Shown here piece after piece: positions 18,106-27,201 of a stretch of 64,000 bases of DNA. The translations under genes and the position numbers were made by a program. How positions within the stretch are numbered: position 1 is the stretch's first letter; each line of letters opens with the position of its first letter. The notes under the pieces are model-generated. The model did no database searches and was not told the DNA's origin. It worked only from the letters and a program-made list of their open reading frames with translations. Origin of the DNA: UBA830 sp002295635 (GTDB lineage: Bacteria; Pseudomonadota; Alphaproteobacteria; MPNO01; UBA830); assembly GCA_002295635.1 (NCBI GenBank), contig DBHK01000015.1, forward strand, positions 124,001-188,000. Reading direction: 5' to 3'.

Positions 18106-18564
18106 ATGATAAAATTAAGCAAAATGGCCGACTACGGTGTCATCTTAATGGTCCAACTTGCACGTAAGCCAGCGCTAGTGACCACCGCGTCCGCGCTTGC
18201 GGAGGCGACTGGACTTCCGGTGCCGACAGTCAGCAAACTTCTTAAACTGCTCTCGCGAGCAGGACTGCTGGAATCGCGCCGCGGAACCAAGGGCGGATAT
18301 GCAATTTCCCGACCACTGACAGTCGTTACGGTTGCAGATATTGTATCGGCCGTAGAAGGCCCCATCGCTCTGACAGAGTGCATGACGGCCGAGGGTACGG
18401 TGTGTGAGATTGAGGCGTTGTGCCCTACTCGCTCAAACTGGAGACAAATCAATCATGCGCTAATTACCGCGCTGGACAATGTTTCCCTTGCCGAAATGGC
18501 TAAACCGATTTTGTTTCCCCCGCCAATAGAATCAGCGACGGCTGTCGCCGAAGCCATAGCCTAG
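18106..18564 (+). CDS. Rrf2/IscR-family regulator of the suf operon
   Basis: A 152-residue Rrf2-type winged-helix regulator of the 'SUF system Fe-S assembly regulator' type. The HTH region is ALAEATGLPVPTVSKLLKLL (residues 30-49) and the wing RRGTKGGYAISRP. Three cysteines (C92, C100, C106) sit as in IscR and probably bind an Fe-S cluster as the sensor. It is the first gene of the operon, eight bases before sufB, and likely represses its own operon when clusters are abundant. The upstream palindrome near 18061 is a possible binding site. Confidence 0.9.
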   Translation: MIKLSKMADYGVILMVQLARKPALVTTASALAEATGLPVPTVSKLLKLLSRAGLLESRRGTKGGYAISRPLTVVTVADIVSAVEGPIALTECMTAEGTVCEIEALCPTRSNWRQINHALITALDNVSLAEMAKPILFPPPIESATAVAEAIA

Positions 18565-18571
18565 GATACCG

Positions 18572-20032
18572 ATGATGACATCCACGGCAGAAAACGCTCC
18601 TGTCTTTGAAGAAGTCGCAACGCGGGAATATAAATATGGCTTTGTCACAGACATAGAGTCGGAGTTTGCCCCTAAAGGCCTGAGCGAGGATATCGTGCGA
18701 TATATTTCCGGCAAAAAGGGTGAACCGGATTGGCTTCTTGACTGGCGGCTTGTTGCTTATCAGCAATGGCTGACGATGCAGGAGCCAAAATGGGCCCTCG
18801 TTAATTATCCGGAAATTGATTTTCAGGATGCCTATTACTACGCGGCGCCCAAGGGGGATGACGATGTTCCACAAAGCCTAGACGAGGTCGATCCAAAACT
18901 TTTGGAAACCTATGAGAAGTTAGGTATTCCACTGGCTGAACAGGCAGTACTGGCAGGTGTCGCCGTCGATGCAGTTTTCGACAGCGTCTCGGTAGCAACG
19001 ACGTTTAAGGAAAAACTTAACGAAGCGGGCGTTGTATTCTGCTCGATTTCAGAAGCCGTGCAAACGCACCCCGAGCTAGTGAGGAAATACCTCGGCACTG
19101 TGGTACCATATACCGATAATTTTTATGCTTCTCTTAACTCGGCGGTGTTCAGCGACGGTACGTTTGTATATGTGCCGAAGGGCGTGCGTTGCCCAATGGA
19201 GCTTAGTACATACTTCCGCATTAATGCCGCGAATACGGGTCAGTTCGAACGTACATTGATTATTGCTGATGAAGGGAGTTACGTTAGTTACCTTGAAGGT
19301 TGCACAGCGCCTATGCGCGATGAAAATCAACTTCACGCTGCCGTAGTTGAACTGATTGCGTTGGGTGACGCTGAGATCAAATATTCGACCGTTCAAAATT
19401 GGTACCCCGGAGACGAAGAAGGCAGGGGCGGAATTTATAATTTTGTCACCAAGCGAGGTATCTGCCGCGGTGTCAATTCGAAGATCTCATGGACCCAGGT
19501 TGAAACCGGTTCAGCGGTGACTTGGAAATACCCGAGTTGTATCCTTGAGGGCGACAATTCAGTCGGTGAATTTTACTCTGTTGCTATTACCAACAATTTT
19601 CAGCAGGCCGATACCGGCACCAAGATGATCCATATTGGAAAAAATACGAGAAGTACGATAATCTCTAAGGGGATTTCTGCAGGTAAGGGACAGAATGCGT
19701 ACCGGGGATTAGTCAAGACGCTTGCTGGGGCGGAGGGGGCGCGTAATTTTACTCAGTGCGACTCCCTTTTAATCGGTGATGAATGTGGTGCACATACGGT
19801 GCCCTACATAGAGGTTTCGAACCCAACATCGCAAGTTGAACATGAAGCAAGCACTTCAAAAATTAGCGAAGACCAGCTGTTTTATTGCCAACAGAGGGGT
19901 CTGAATGCAGAAGATGCAGTATCCTTGATAGTGAATGGTTTCTGCAAGGAAGTTTTGAAAGAACTACCGATGGAATTTGCGGTCGAAGCCCAAAAATTAC
20001 TCGGTGTGACGCTTGAGGGAAGCGTGGGATAA
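18572..20032 (+). CDS. sufB: Fe-S cluster assembly protein SufB
   Basis: Scaffold subunit of the SufBCD complex, 486 residues, the usual length. Diagnostic stretches are YVPKGVRCPMELSTYFRINA, the Fe-S SufB/D core SYLEGCTAPMRDENQLHAAV, VNSKISWTQVETGSAVTWKY and QCDSLLIGDECGAHTVPYIE, then the C-terminal LFYCQQRGLNAEDAVSLIVN. The conserved cysteine in GDECGAH, used for cluster assembly in characterised SufB proteins, is present. It builds Fe-S clusters with SufC and SufD. Confidence 0.97.
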   Translation: MMTSTAENAPVFEEVATREYKYGFVTDIESEFAPKGLSEDIVRYISGKKGEPDWLLDWRLVAYQQWLTMQEPKWALVNYPEIDFQDAYYYAAPKGDDDVPQSLDEVDPKLLETYEKLGIPLAEQAVLAGVAVDAVFDSVSVATTFKEKLNEAGVVFCSISEAVQTHPELVRKYLGTVVPYTDNFYASLNSAVFSDGTFVYVPKGVRCPMELSTYFRINAANTGQFERTLIIADEGSYVSYLEGCTAPMRDENQLHAAVVELIALGDAEIKYSTVQNWYPGDEEGRGGIYNFVTKRGICRGVNSKISWTQVETGSAVTWKYPSCILEGDNSVGEFYSVAITNNFQQADTGTKMIHIGKNTRSTIISKGISAGKGQNAYRGLVKTLAGAEGARNFTQCDSLLIGDECGAHTVPYIEVSNPTSQVEHEASTSKISEDQLFYCQQRGLNAEDAVSLIVNGFCKEVLKELPMEFAVEAQKLLGVTLEGSVG

Positions 20033-20043
20033 GGAATGGAAGA

Positions 20044-20814
20044 ATGAACTTGCTGTCGGTTAGAGACTTGCATGTATCGGTCGATGGAAAAAAAATTCTA
20101 AACGGGATCGACCTTGAAATTAAGTCTGGCGAAATCCATGCGGTTATGGGCCCCAACGGTTCGGGGAAGAGCACATTGTCTTATGTACTCTCGGGACGTG
20201 AAGGCTACGAGGTTACACAGGGCGAAATTTTCTTCAAAGGGGAAAACGTTCTCGATATGGCGCCGCATGAACGCGCGGGCGCGGGAATATACTTGGCCTT
20301 TCAATATCCGGTAGAAATACCCGGTGTATCGAACCTCACATTTCTTAAAACTGCCGTTAATGCCGTGCGGACTGCTCGTGGTGAAGATGAACTCGATGCT
20401 ATAAATTTTTTAAAATACGCCCGTGAAAAGGGTGAAATTTTAGAAATGAAGGACGAATTACTAAAACGCCCGGTCAACGTTGGATTTTCCGGTGGTGAAA
20501 AGAAGCGCAATGAAATTTTTCAGATGGCGATGCTTGAACCGACCCTCGCAATTCTGGACGAGACCGACTCGGGGCTCGATATCGATGCACTCCGTATCGT
20601 TTCTGAGGGCGTAAATAAACTACGAGCCGATGATCGGTCTATGATCGTTATTACGCATTATCAACGTCTTTTGGACCACATTGTGCCGGATTTCGTCCAC
20701 GTTCTCGCTAAAGGCAAGTTCGTGGCTAATGGTGGCAAGGAACTGGCGCTGGAGCTTGAGAAAGAGGGCTATGCCCAGTTCGGCATTGGTGGTGATACCC
20801 CGCAGGCTGCCTGA
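20044..20814 (+). CDS. sufC: Fe-S assembly ATPase SufC
   Basis: ABC-type ATPase of the SufBCD complex, 256 residues. Walker A is GPNGSGKSTL (near residue 37), the signature is FSGGEKKRNE, and Walker B is LAILDETDSGLD with the typical SufC form ending in D rather than E..P; an ITHYQR H-loop follows. It powers conformational change in SufB-SufD during cluster assembly. It lies 11 bases after sufB. Confidence 0.97.
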   Translation: MNLLSVRDLHVSVDGKKILNGIDLEIKSGEIHAVMGPNGSGKSTLSYVLSGREGYEVTQGEIFFKGENVLDMAPHERAGAGIYLAFQYPVEIPGVSNLTFLKTAVNAVRTARGEDELDAINFLKYAREKGEILEMKDELLKRPVNVGFSGGEKKRNEIFQMAMLEPTLAILDETDSGLDIDALRIVSEGVNKLRADDRSMIVITHYQRLLDHIVPDFVHVLAKGKFVANGGKELALELEKEGYAQFGIGGDTPQAA

Positions 20815-20826
20815 GGGACCGATGCG

Positions 20827-22134
20827 ATGTTAAAAACGAATTATACAGGTCCATTTTTAGAGGGCTTCGAGCAGGTCAGGAATACTTTGCCGGGCCCTTG
20901 GCTGTCAGAAACGCGATTATGTGCAATTCGATCCTTTGAGATGCAGGGGTTTCCGACACCCAGAACAGAAGAGTGGAAATATACCAATCTGAATCCTCTG
21001 AAGCGCTCAGATTTCGATGTCGTAGCAGATTTCAATAACCTTGATATATCTCGTTGGGAATCTTTGTTTGTTGAAGGCGCAGACCGTATCGTAATTGTAA
21101 ATGGTAGTTATGACGCCGATGCCTCGGAAATCAATGAGCTTCCGAATGGTGCGAACATCAAATCTTTATCAGAGGCATTTGAGGACTTTGATCCCGAGTT
21201 AGAGGGGGAGATTGGAAAAATTGCCCCGACCAAAGGTGCGCCGTTGGTAGCCCTTAATACTGCCTTTATGCAGGATGGTGTTGTCGTGAATCTCGCGGAT
21301 GGTGTGCAGCTTGAGCGACCGGTTCAGATTCTGCATTTAATAGATGTGGGAGACCAGGCTCTGGTGGTTCACCCGCGGAATCTTGTCATTGCAGGAGACA
21401 AAAGTTCAGCAACGGTTGTTGAGACATTTGCGGGTGTCTCAGAACAAGTTTATTGGACTAATGCTGTCACAGAAATACGGGTGGGTAGTGATGCATCGAT
21501 ACGCCACGTAAAAAGGCAGGAGGAGTCGCTCAGATCGTATCACACCGCTTTAACTCAAGTGCGATTAGGCTCAGGCTCGCGCTACAGTTCAGTCTCGTTG
21601 GTAACTGGCGCTCGTCTCTCTCGTAATGAAACCCGAGTGTCATTTGAGGGCGAGAGGGCGGAGGCGTCGCTGGCAGGTGGCGCGTTGCTGAGGGGACGAC
21701 AGCACGCTGATACCACAACCCAAGCCAATCACATGGTCCCGCATACTAGTAGTGAACAAGTTTTTCGTAATGTCCTAGATGAGTCCTCGCATTCCGTATT
21801 TCAGGGCGGCGTCACCGTGGGGCAAGATGCTCAGAAAACGGACTCACTCCAGTCAAATCGGAATCTCTTATTGTCAGCGGGTGCGCACTCCGACTCAAAA
21901 CCAGAGCTAAAGATTTTCGCGGATGACGTCAAATGCGCTCATGGTGCGACCGTTGGCGAACTTGAAAAGGATGCACTGTTTTATCTACAGAGCCGGGGCA
22001 TACCCGAAAATCAGGCAAAAATATTGCTGATTGAGGCATTCATTGCCGAGATTTCAGACGGGTTAGCTGGTGGACCGGTCGGCGATCATATTTCCAACGC
22101 TGTTTCAGGTTGGATGTCGGAGGCAGCATTATGA
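20827..22134 (+). CDS. sufD: Fe-S cluster assembly protein SufD
   Basis: SufD scaffold subunit, 435 residues. It shares the SufB/D beta-helix core: SHSVFQGGVTVGQDAQKTDS, NRNLLLSAGAHSDSKPELKI and DDVKCAHGATVGELEKDALF, with the conserved cluster-related His in CAHGAT. The N-terminal part has FPTPRTEEWKYTNL, typical of SufD. It partners SufB and is needed for iron entry in studied systems. Its stop overlaps the sufS start (ATGA at 22131-22134). Confidence 0.96.
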   Translation: MLKTNYTGPFLEGFEQVRNTLPGPWLSETRLCAIRSFEMQGFPTPRTEEWKYTNLNPLKRSDFDVVADFNNLDISRWESLFVEGADRIVIVNGSYDADASEINELPNGANIKSLSEAFEDFDPELEGEIGKIAPTKGAPLVALNTAFMQDGVVVNLADGVQLERPVQILHLIDVGDQALVVHPRNLVIAGDKSSATVVETFAGVSEQVYWTNAVTEIRVGSDASIRHVKRQEESLRSYHTALTQVRLGSGSRYSSVSLVTGARLSRNETRVSFEGERAEASLAGGALLRGRQHADTTTQANHMVPHTSSEQVFRNVLDESSHSVFQGGVTVGQDAQKTDSLQSNRNLLLSAGAHSDSKPELKIFADDVKCAHGATVGELEKDALFYLQSRGIPENQAKILLIEAFIAEISDGLAGGPVGDHISNAVSGWMSEAAL

Positions 22135-23363
22135 GTGCAAACGGCGACTACCCAATTGGTCAGATTCGGGGAGACTTTCCAATACTATCAGAGAAAGTTC
22201 GCGGTAAACCGTTTGTCTATCTCGATAATGGTGCAAGTGCGCAGAAGCCTTCCGCAGTAATCGAACAGATTTCAAAGACATATGAAACCGGTTATGCAAA
22301 TGTTCATCGTGGTGTTCACTACATGAGCCAAATCGCCACTGATGCGATGGAGGATGCGCGGCGGAAGGTAAAAGATCTGTTGAAAGCGGCGGATGAAAAA
22401 GAAATAATCTTTGTGCGTGGAGCGACAGAGGGAATCAACCTGGTTGCCTCGAGTTGGGGTGGCGCAAACCTCAAGCCAGGTGACGAAATCATCCTATCGG
22501 TACTAGAACACCATTCCAATATCGTGCCATGGCAGATCATTGCCAAACAAACTGGTGCCATAATCAAAGTCGTGCCGATAGATGATGACGGCGTATTCCT
22601 GATGGACGAATACGAAAAGCTTTTATCCAAACGCACTAAATTGGTATCCGTCACTCATGTTTCCAACGCCCTCGGTACAGTGGTGCCGGTTACAGATGTT
22701 GTCCGCCTTGCCAGGGAAAAAGAGGCGCTCGTCCTAATCGACGGATGTCAGGCAGCCCCTCATATGCCCTTAAACGTCCGGGAGTTGGATGTCGATTTTT
22801 ATGTATTTTCGGGACACAAACTCTATGGGCCTACCGGCATTGGCGTACTCTATGGAAAGGAAGAACTGCTAGAAACGATGCCACCGTATCAGAGTGGTGG
22901 AGAAATGATTGATCGGGTGACCTTTGAAAACACGACGTATTCCGGGTTACCCTTTAAGTTTGAGGCCGGCACGCCGGACATTGGGGGAATTATCGGGCTC
23001 GGTGCCGCCATCGACTACATAAATAAGATCGGATTTGACGCTATAGCCTTGCATGAAAGAGATTTGCTTGACTATGGGACCAAATGCTTGTCAGCAATAA
23101 ACAGTGTAGAGTTGATTGGTACCGCGCCTGAAAAGGCGGCAATATTATCCTTCAATATAAAGGACATACATCCACACGATGTTGGTACTATCTTAGATTA
23201 TGATGGGATTGCTGTACGCACTGGACATCACTGTGCGCAACCTGTCATGGACCGTTTCGATCTTGCGGCGACCGTTCGGGCATCGTTTGGTCTATACAAC
23301 ACACGGTCAGAGGTTGATGCACTGGTGGACGGGATAAATCGCGTTCAGGAGATGTTTCGATGA
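22131..23363 (+). CDS. sufS: Cysteine desulfurase SufS
   Basis: Group II PLP-dependent cysteine desulfurase of 410 residues, supplying sulfur for clusters. The PLP lysine lies in FSGHKLYGPTGIGVLYG and the persulfide cysteine in AVRTGHHCAQPVM near residue 367. Other motifs are NVHRGVHYMSQIATDAME and FVRGATEGINLVA. The start at 22131 is set by the ATGA overlap with sufD rather than the ATG 21 bases upstream. Its stop overlaps sufU in the same way. Confidence 0.96.
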   Translation: MSANGDYPIGQIRGDFPILSEKVRGKPFVYLDNGASAQKPSAVIEQISKTYETGYANVHRGVHYMSQIATDAMEDARRKVKDLLKAADEKEIIFVRGATEGINLVASSWGGANLKPGDEIILSVLEHHSNIVPWQIIAKQTGAIIKVVPIDDDGVFLMDEYEKLLSKRTKLVSVTHVSNALGTVVPVTDVVRLAREKEALVLIDGCQAAPHMPLNVRELDVDFYVFSGHKLYGPTGIGVLYGKEELLETMPPYQSGGEMIDRVTFENTTYSGLPFKFEAGTPDIGGIIGLGAAIDYINKIGFDAIALHERDLLDYGTKCLSAINSVELIGTAPEKAAILSFNIKDIHPHDVGTILDYDGIAVRTGHHCAQPVMDRFDLAATVRASFGLYNTRSEVDALVDGINRVQEMFR

Positions 23364-23809
23364 GTAGCGCTCTCCGTCAGCTTTATCAGGACGTTATCAT
23401 GGAACATAGTCGGAACCCCAGAAATGTGGGTAAGATGGATGATGCTAATGCTGAAGCCAATGGCAATAATCCGCTGTGTGGTGATAAGATCTCAGTCTAC
23501 GTGAAACTTGACAGAGAAATTATCGTGGATGCAAAATTTGATGCGAGAGGGTGTGCTATTTCGGTAGCATGTGCATCGATGATGACCGAGATGTTAAAAG
23601 GAAAGACTATCCAAGAGGCTAAGGGGGCGTATGCACGGTTTGTCGACCTTCTGACATCAAGTGACATCCCTTCCATTCCTAAAGATGAGATACTGTCCTC
23701 TTTAATGGGTGTCCGCGAGTTCCCGACCCGTATCAAATGCGCAACCTTACCTTGGCAGACACTCGTCGCGGCAATAGACGGAAGCGCTAAAATCGTAACA
23801 ACAGAATAG
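23360..23809 (+). CDS. sufU: SufU-type sulfur-transfer/scaffold protein
   Basis: IscU-fold protein of 149 residues. Three conserved cysteines are in NPLCGDKIS, ARGCAISVACASMM and TRIKCATLPW. The extra segment of about 19 residues between the second and third (around FVDLLTSSDIPSIPKDEI) is the hallmark of SufU rather than IscU. In Gram-positive systems SufU accepts sulfur from SufS using a zinc site. Its presence here suggests it replaces SufE as the SufS partner; no sufE gene is in the operon. The start overlaps the sufS stop (ATGA). Confidence 0.9.
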   Translation: MSSALRQLYQDVIMEHSRNPRNVGKMDDANAEANGNNPLCGDKISVYVKLDREIIVDAKFDARGCAISVACASMMTEMLKGKTIQEAKGAYARFVDLLTSSDIPSIPKDEILSSLMGVREFPTRIKCATLPWQTLVAAIDGSAKIVTTE

Positions 23810-23819
23810 ATTGATCCCG

Positions 23820-24191
23820 ATGGAAGAGACTGTTCAGGTGCCAGAGGCGGTGGAAAACAAAATTGTCCAAGAATCGGATGACGTCACTGCTAAACTAAAA
23901 GAAAGGGTCATTGCCGCAATTAGTGAATGCTATGACCCGGAAATTCCGGTAAATATCTATGACCTTGGGCTGATTTACGAGGTGCATGTATCCGAAACGT
24001 CGAAAGTTGGCCTTGTTATGACATTAACTTCACCACATTGCCCGGTCGCGGAAATTCTCCCCGCGCAGGTTAAATCGCGGGTGGAAAGCGTTGACGGTGT
24101 TGATGAGGTGGATCTCGAACTGACTTGGGATCCTCCTTGGTCGCCTGACCAAATGTCTGAAGCGGCGAAGCTTGAACTTGGATTTATGTGA
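23820..24191 (+). CDS. sufT: SUF maturation protein SufT (DUF59/MIP18 family)
   Basis: A 123-residue protein made mainly of a DUF59 domain: SECYDPEIPVNIYDLGLIYE (residues 39-58) followed by TLTSPHCPVAEILPAQVKSR with the conserved Cys. A tail of LTWDPPWSPDQMSEAAKLEL closes the domain. SufT-type proteins help deliver or mature Fe-S clusters. The ATG at 23820 was preferred; a TTG nine bases upstream is also possible, and neither has a clear ribosome site. Position in the suf operon supports the role. Confidence 0.88.
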   Translation: MEETVQVPEAVENKIVQESDDVTAKLKERVIAAISECYDPEIPVNIYDLGLIYEVHVSETSKVGLVMTLTSPHCPVAEILPAQVKSRVESVDGVDEVDLELTWDPPWSPDQMSEAAKLELGFM

Positions 24192-24241
24192 TCCGTGCGT
24201 GGCGGACCCTAACTTGCATAGAAGACTAGAGGACTAAACAG

Positions 24242-24577
24242 ATGCACACAGCGGTAATGTCACTCACAGAATCGGCAGCGGCAAGGGTGAGACAACTGAT
24301 GGAAATGCGAACTGAGCCCGCGACCGGATTAAGAATTGGAATTCGGACGGGCGGATGCTCAGGGATGGCCTATTCGATGGAGTTTGCCCGTAATAAGGAG
24401 CCACTTGACGAAGTTGTGGAGGAAAAAGGTGTAAAACTTTTCGTTGACTCCAAGGCGCTGATGTATCTCATCGGAACAGAGATGGATTACGTTGAGGATA
24501 AGCTTCAGTCGGGCTTCGTTTTCAACAATCCAAACGAGAAAGGCCGCTGTGGCTGCGGCGAATCTTTTCATACTTGA
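24242..24577 (+). CDS. sufA: A-type Fe-S carrier protein SufA/IscA
   Basis: HesB/IscA-family carrier of 111 residues with the three cluster-binding cysteines in GGCSGMAYSM and GRCGCGESF (C-terminal CxC). It takes clusters from SufBCD to target proteins. The start could be the ATG at 24242 or another at 24257 (MSLTES). It is the last gene of the operon: a strong terminator follows within 30 bases. Confidence 0.94.
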   Translation: MHTAVMSLTESAAARVRQLMEMRTEPATGLRIGIRTGGCSGMAYSMEFARNKEPLDEVVEEKGVKLFVDSKALMYLIGTEMDYVEDKLQSGFVFNNPNEKGRCGCGESFHT

Positions 24578-24601
24578 TCAAAGAGGGGTCATTCGGAGAA
24601 A

Positions 24602-24629
24602 TGAACGGCGGGAAATTCCCGCCGTTTTG
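24602..24629 (+). terminator. Rho-independent terminator of the suf operon
   Basis: A ten-base perfect stem (AACGGCGGGA / TCCCGCCGTT, three-base loop) followed by a short T tract (TTTTGAATTT) 26 bases after sufA. The stem is symmetric, but the T tract favours + strand termination. Confidence 0.85.
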
Positions 24630-24650
24630 AATTTAATGAAGGGAATGTTA

Positions 24651-25259
24651 ATGGTAAAGGTATATTCGATTGGTGGTGTCACGCCGGTGGTGCACCCCAC
24701 CGCGTTTATCCACCCGACCGCATCCCTGATTGGTGATGTCGTGATAGGTCCTGACTGCTATGTAGGGCCGGGAGCATCTATTCGCGCCGACTTTGGCAGA
24801 TTCGAAATGGGCCGCGGTAGCAATTTTCAGGATAACTGTACCGCGCACGGTTTTGTTGGAGAAGAAATTATTGTTGGTGAAGACTGTAATATTGGCCATG
24901 GAGCGGTGATTCACGGTGCGGTCATACACGACCGTGTGCTTGTAGGGATGAATGCAGTGGTGATGGACGGCGTAGTCTTACATGACGACGTTCTAGTAGC
25001 GGCGCTAGCGTTTATCCCGGCGGCGATGAAGGTGCCCGCTGGCGTTATTGCAGCGGGAACACCCGCCAAAATCATGCGCGAACTTACCGAAGAAGAGAAG
25101 AAATGGAAGGTGGCAGGGAACCACGATTATCATAAACTTACGGAGCGTTGCCGCCACTCACTAATGGAGACGGAAGCGCTGACCCAACTTGATGGGCCTT
25201 TACCCAGATTAAAATTGGAAGGTTCAGAACCCCTTTATAAAACACGGCAGAAAACCTAA
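24651..25259 (+). CDS. Gamma-carbonic-anhydrase-like hexapeptide protein, PaaY-like
   Basis: Left-handed beta-helix protein of 202 residues. Its order of motifs follows PaaY: YSIGGVTPVVHPTAFIHPTA, the hexapeptide repeats GDVVIGPDCYVGPGASIRAD, CTAHGFVG, GHGAVIHGAVIHDRVLVGMN, and the C-terminal RCRHSLMETEAL. The metal-binding histidines of gamma-carbonic anhydrases can be placed in HG..GHG..H. PaaY helps phenylacetate degradation as a thioesterase; no other paa genes are here, so the function stays open. The start at 24651 is supported by AAGGGA six bases upstream; two other ATGs lie six and fifteen bases before it. Confidence 0.85.
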   Translation: MVKVYSIGGVTPVVHPTAFIHPTASLIGDVVIGPDCYVGPGASIRADFGRFEMGRGSNFQDNCTAHGFVGEEIIVGEDCNIGHGAVIHGAVIHDRVLVGMNAVVMDGVVLHDDVLVAALAFIPAAMKVPAGVIAAGTPAKIMRELTEEEKKWKVAGNHDYHKLTERCRHSLMETEALTQLDGPLPRLKLEGSEPLYKTRQKT

Positions 25260-25281
25260 TAGCTTGGCCGGACTGCAGCAC

Positions 25282-25524
25282 CTATGTGAAAGCATTAAAC
25301 GTGATGAGGGTAAAAGTATCTGTGATTCCATCGATAAGCTGTAGCTCACTAGTCACGAAATGACCGATATCCATATCGTCGTCGAGGGTACATTTCATCA
25401 TTAGGTCATGCTGACCCGATATTGAATATACCTCAGATACGTGATCAAGCTTGTCAACCGCCGCAGCGGCGACATCGTAGGCCTTGCCGAGCTGGCATTT
25501 CACCATAACAAAAATAGTCTGCAT
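25282..25524 (-). CDS. Stand-alone Lrp/AsnC ligand-binding domain protein
   Basis: An 80-residue protein equal to the C-terminal RAM (effector-binding) domain of Lrp/AsnC regulators: FVMVKCQLGKAYDVAAAAVD, then VYSISGQHDLMMKCTLDDD and a terminal TDTFTLITF. The N-terminal helix-turn-helix is absent, and the gene begins cleanly at an ATG with a GGGGAGATAAGAG leader, so it is not a truncated regulator. Such solo domains form rings that bind amino acids and may modulate full-length Lrp proteins. Confidence 0.88.
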   Translation of the reverse strand: MQTIFVMVKCQLGKAYDVAAAAVDKLDHVSEVYSISGQHDLMMKCTLDDDMDIGHFVTSELQLIDGITDTFTLITFNAFT

Positions 25525-25554
25525 CTCTTATCTCCCCAGTAAGATTGCCAGCAC

Positions 25555-27021
25555 TCAACGAGGGCGGGCTGGCTTCTTTAAGAAATCTGGCATGTGATCG
25601 CCCAATCCGACAACAGAATTATCCGGTTCTCTATCAACGCCCGTATGACTTTTGTTGCGCCGACTATCGGCTTTACCTTTTCTATTTTTGGCCGCACCGT
25701 CATCTGACGTTTTTGACTTTTTACGGTGGTCATATCGCCGTGGAGGTTTGTGTTCACCATCTACCCTGCTGTCGGATTTTTCTTGATTGCCTCGGGCCTG
25801 CGGATTCCCCGCGTTATTTACCTTGTTTTGTGCCTGTCCGTTACTTCTGCGCGATCGTCCTCGCCGTTTGCTGTCGATATCCTCAAGTTTCTCCATCCCT
25901 AATCCCGAAATTTCTATTCGGGGAATAGGATTACCTAAAAGCGTCTCTATACCATTTACGAAAACGCCGTCAGATGGTGTGGCTAGGGTAAATGCTCGAC
26001 CTTCGCGGCCTGCGCGTCCCGTCCGTCCTATACGGTGGATATAGTCTTCAGACTGCATTGGTACGTCGAAATTAAACACTACGGGTAGATCGTCTATATC
26101 GAGGCCACGAGCGGCTACATCGCTTGCAACTAGAAAATTGATTTCACCGCGTTTGAACCTCTCGAGGGTTTCGCTTCGGCTTGCCTGGTCCATGTCGCCA
26201 TGCAAACCGGCTGCGTTGAAACCATATTTACGCAGGGATTTTTCAAGAATATCTACGTCACGTTTTCGATTACAAAAAATGATCGCGGTCTCAACGTTTT
26301 CTTGCTTTATGATACCTCTTAGTGCCTCTCCCTTTTTTCGCTGATCGACGACGGAAAGAGTCTGCGATACCGTTTCCGCAGCGGGTTGTGATAGAGGAGC
26401 GACAGTCACTTCTTTCGGGTTCATCAAAAATGCATCGGAAAGCCGACGTATCTCTGGGGGCATCGTTGCTGAGAAAAAAAGTGTCTGTCGAATTTTCGGT
26501 AACAACGAAACAATTTTCTCGACGTCGGGAATAAAGCCCATATCGAGCATCCGATCAGCTTCATCGATCACAAGAATTTTAATGTCATTTAGGAGAATTC
26601 GGCCACGCTCAAAATGATCGAGTAGGCGTCCCGGGGTTGCGATAAGCACGTCGACGCCGCGATCCAGCATCTTCGTCTGTTCATCCATGGAAACTCCACC
26701 GATGAGCAGCGCCATAGTCAGTTTATTATGCTTACCGTATATCTCAAAATTTTCCGCTATTTGGGTTGCCAACTCTCGTGTGGGGGTGAGGATTAATGAA
26801 CGGGGCATCCGGGCCTTGGCACGACCACTTGAAAGTATATCGATCATGGGAAGGGTGAAAGATGCCGTTTTGCCGGTGCCAGTTTGCGCACACCCTAGCA
26901 CATCGCGGGCCATGAGCACGTAGGGGATGGCTTCCTGCTGAATAGGCGTCGGTTTGACGTATCCTGCGTCATCGATCGCTTTTAAAACTTCCGGGCTCAG
27001 CCCGAGATCTGAAAAACTCAT
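25555..27021 (-). CDS. rhlE: DEAD-box ATP-dependent RNA helicase, RhlE-like
   Basis: RNA helicase of 488 residues. Q-motif region FSDLGLSPEVLKAIDDAGYV is at the N-terminus. Motif I is AQTGTGKTASF, II is DEADRMLD, III is SAT, and VI is HRIGRTGRAG. The last roughly 110 residues are low-complexity and very basic (RRGRSRRS, RRYDHRKKSK), the RhlE-type RNA-binding tail. MSFSDLGL (27021) was chosen as start; an ATG twelve bases upstream is possible. Likely acts in ribosome assembly or RNA decay, especially in the cold. Confidence 0.93.
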   Translation of the reverse strand: MSFSDLGLSPEVLKAIDDAGYVKPTPIQQEAIPYVLMARDVLGCAQTGTGKTASFTLPMIDILSSGRAKARMPRSLILTPTRELATQIAENFEIYGKHNKLTMALLIGGVSMDEQTKMLDRGVDVLIATPGRLLDHFERGRILLNDIKILVIDEADRMLDMGFIPDVEKIVSLLPKIRQTLFFSATMPPEIRRLSDAFLMNPKEVTVAPLSQPAAETVSQTLSVVDQRKKGEALRGIIKQENVETAIIFCNRKRDVDILEKSLRKYGFNAAGLHGDMDQASRSETLERFKRGEINFLVASDVAARGLDIDDLPVVFNFDVPMQSEDYIHRIGRTGRAGREGRAFTLATPSDGVFVNGIETLLGNPIPRIEISGLGMEKLEDIDSKRRGRSRRSNGQAQNKVNNAGNPQARGNQEKSDSRVDGEHKPPRRYDHRKKSKTSDDGAAKNRKGKADSRRNKSHTGVDREPDNSVVGLGDHMPDFLKKPARPR

Positions 27022-27201
27022 ACCTGCTTGCATGTAGCTGAAAAATCAGGTCGGTAAAACATCTTAGAACTTGCTGCGACCCATTTTAGATTATTACGCT
27101 ATAACACACTTGGCGAATCAATAAAACAAACGGTAATCGGCGGAATAGGTTTTTGATAAGCACTCAGGACTCTTCCCATTATATTACCGTAGTTTCCGAT
27201 T

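Noticed and set aside
25545..25928. 127-codon + strand ORF over the end of rhlE
   Set aside because: It is the antisense of the low-complexity basic tail of the helicase; no independent support.
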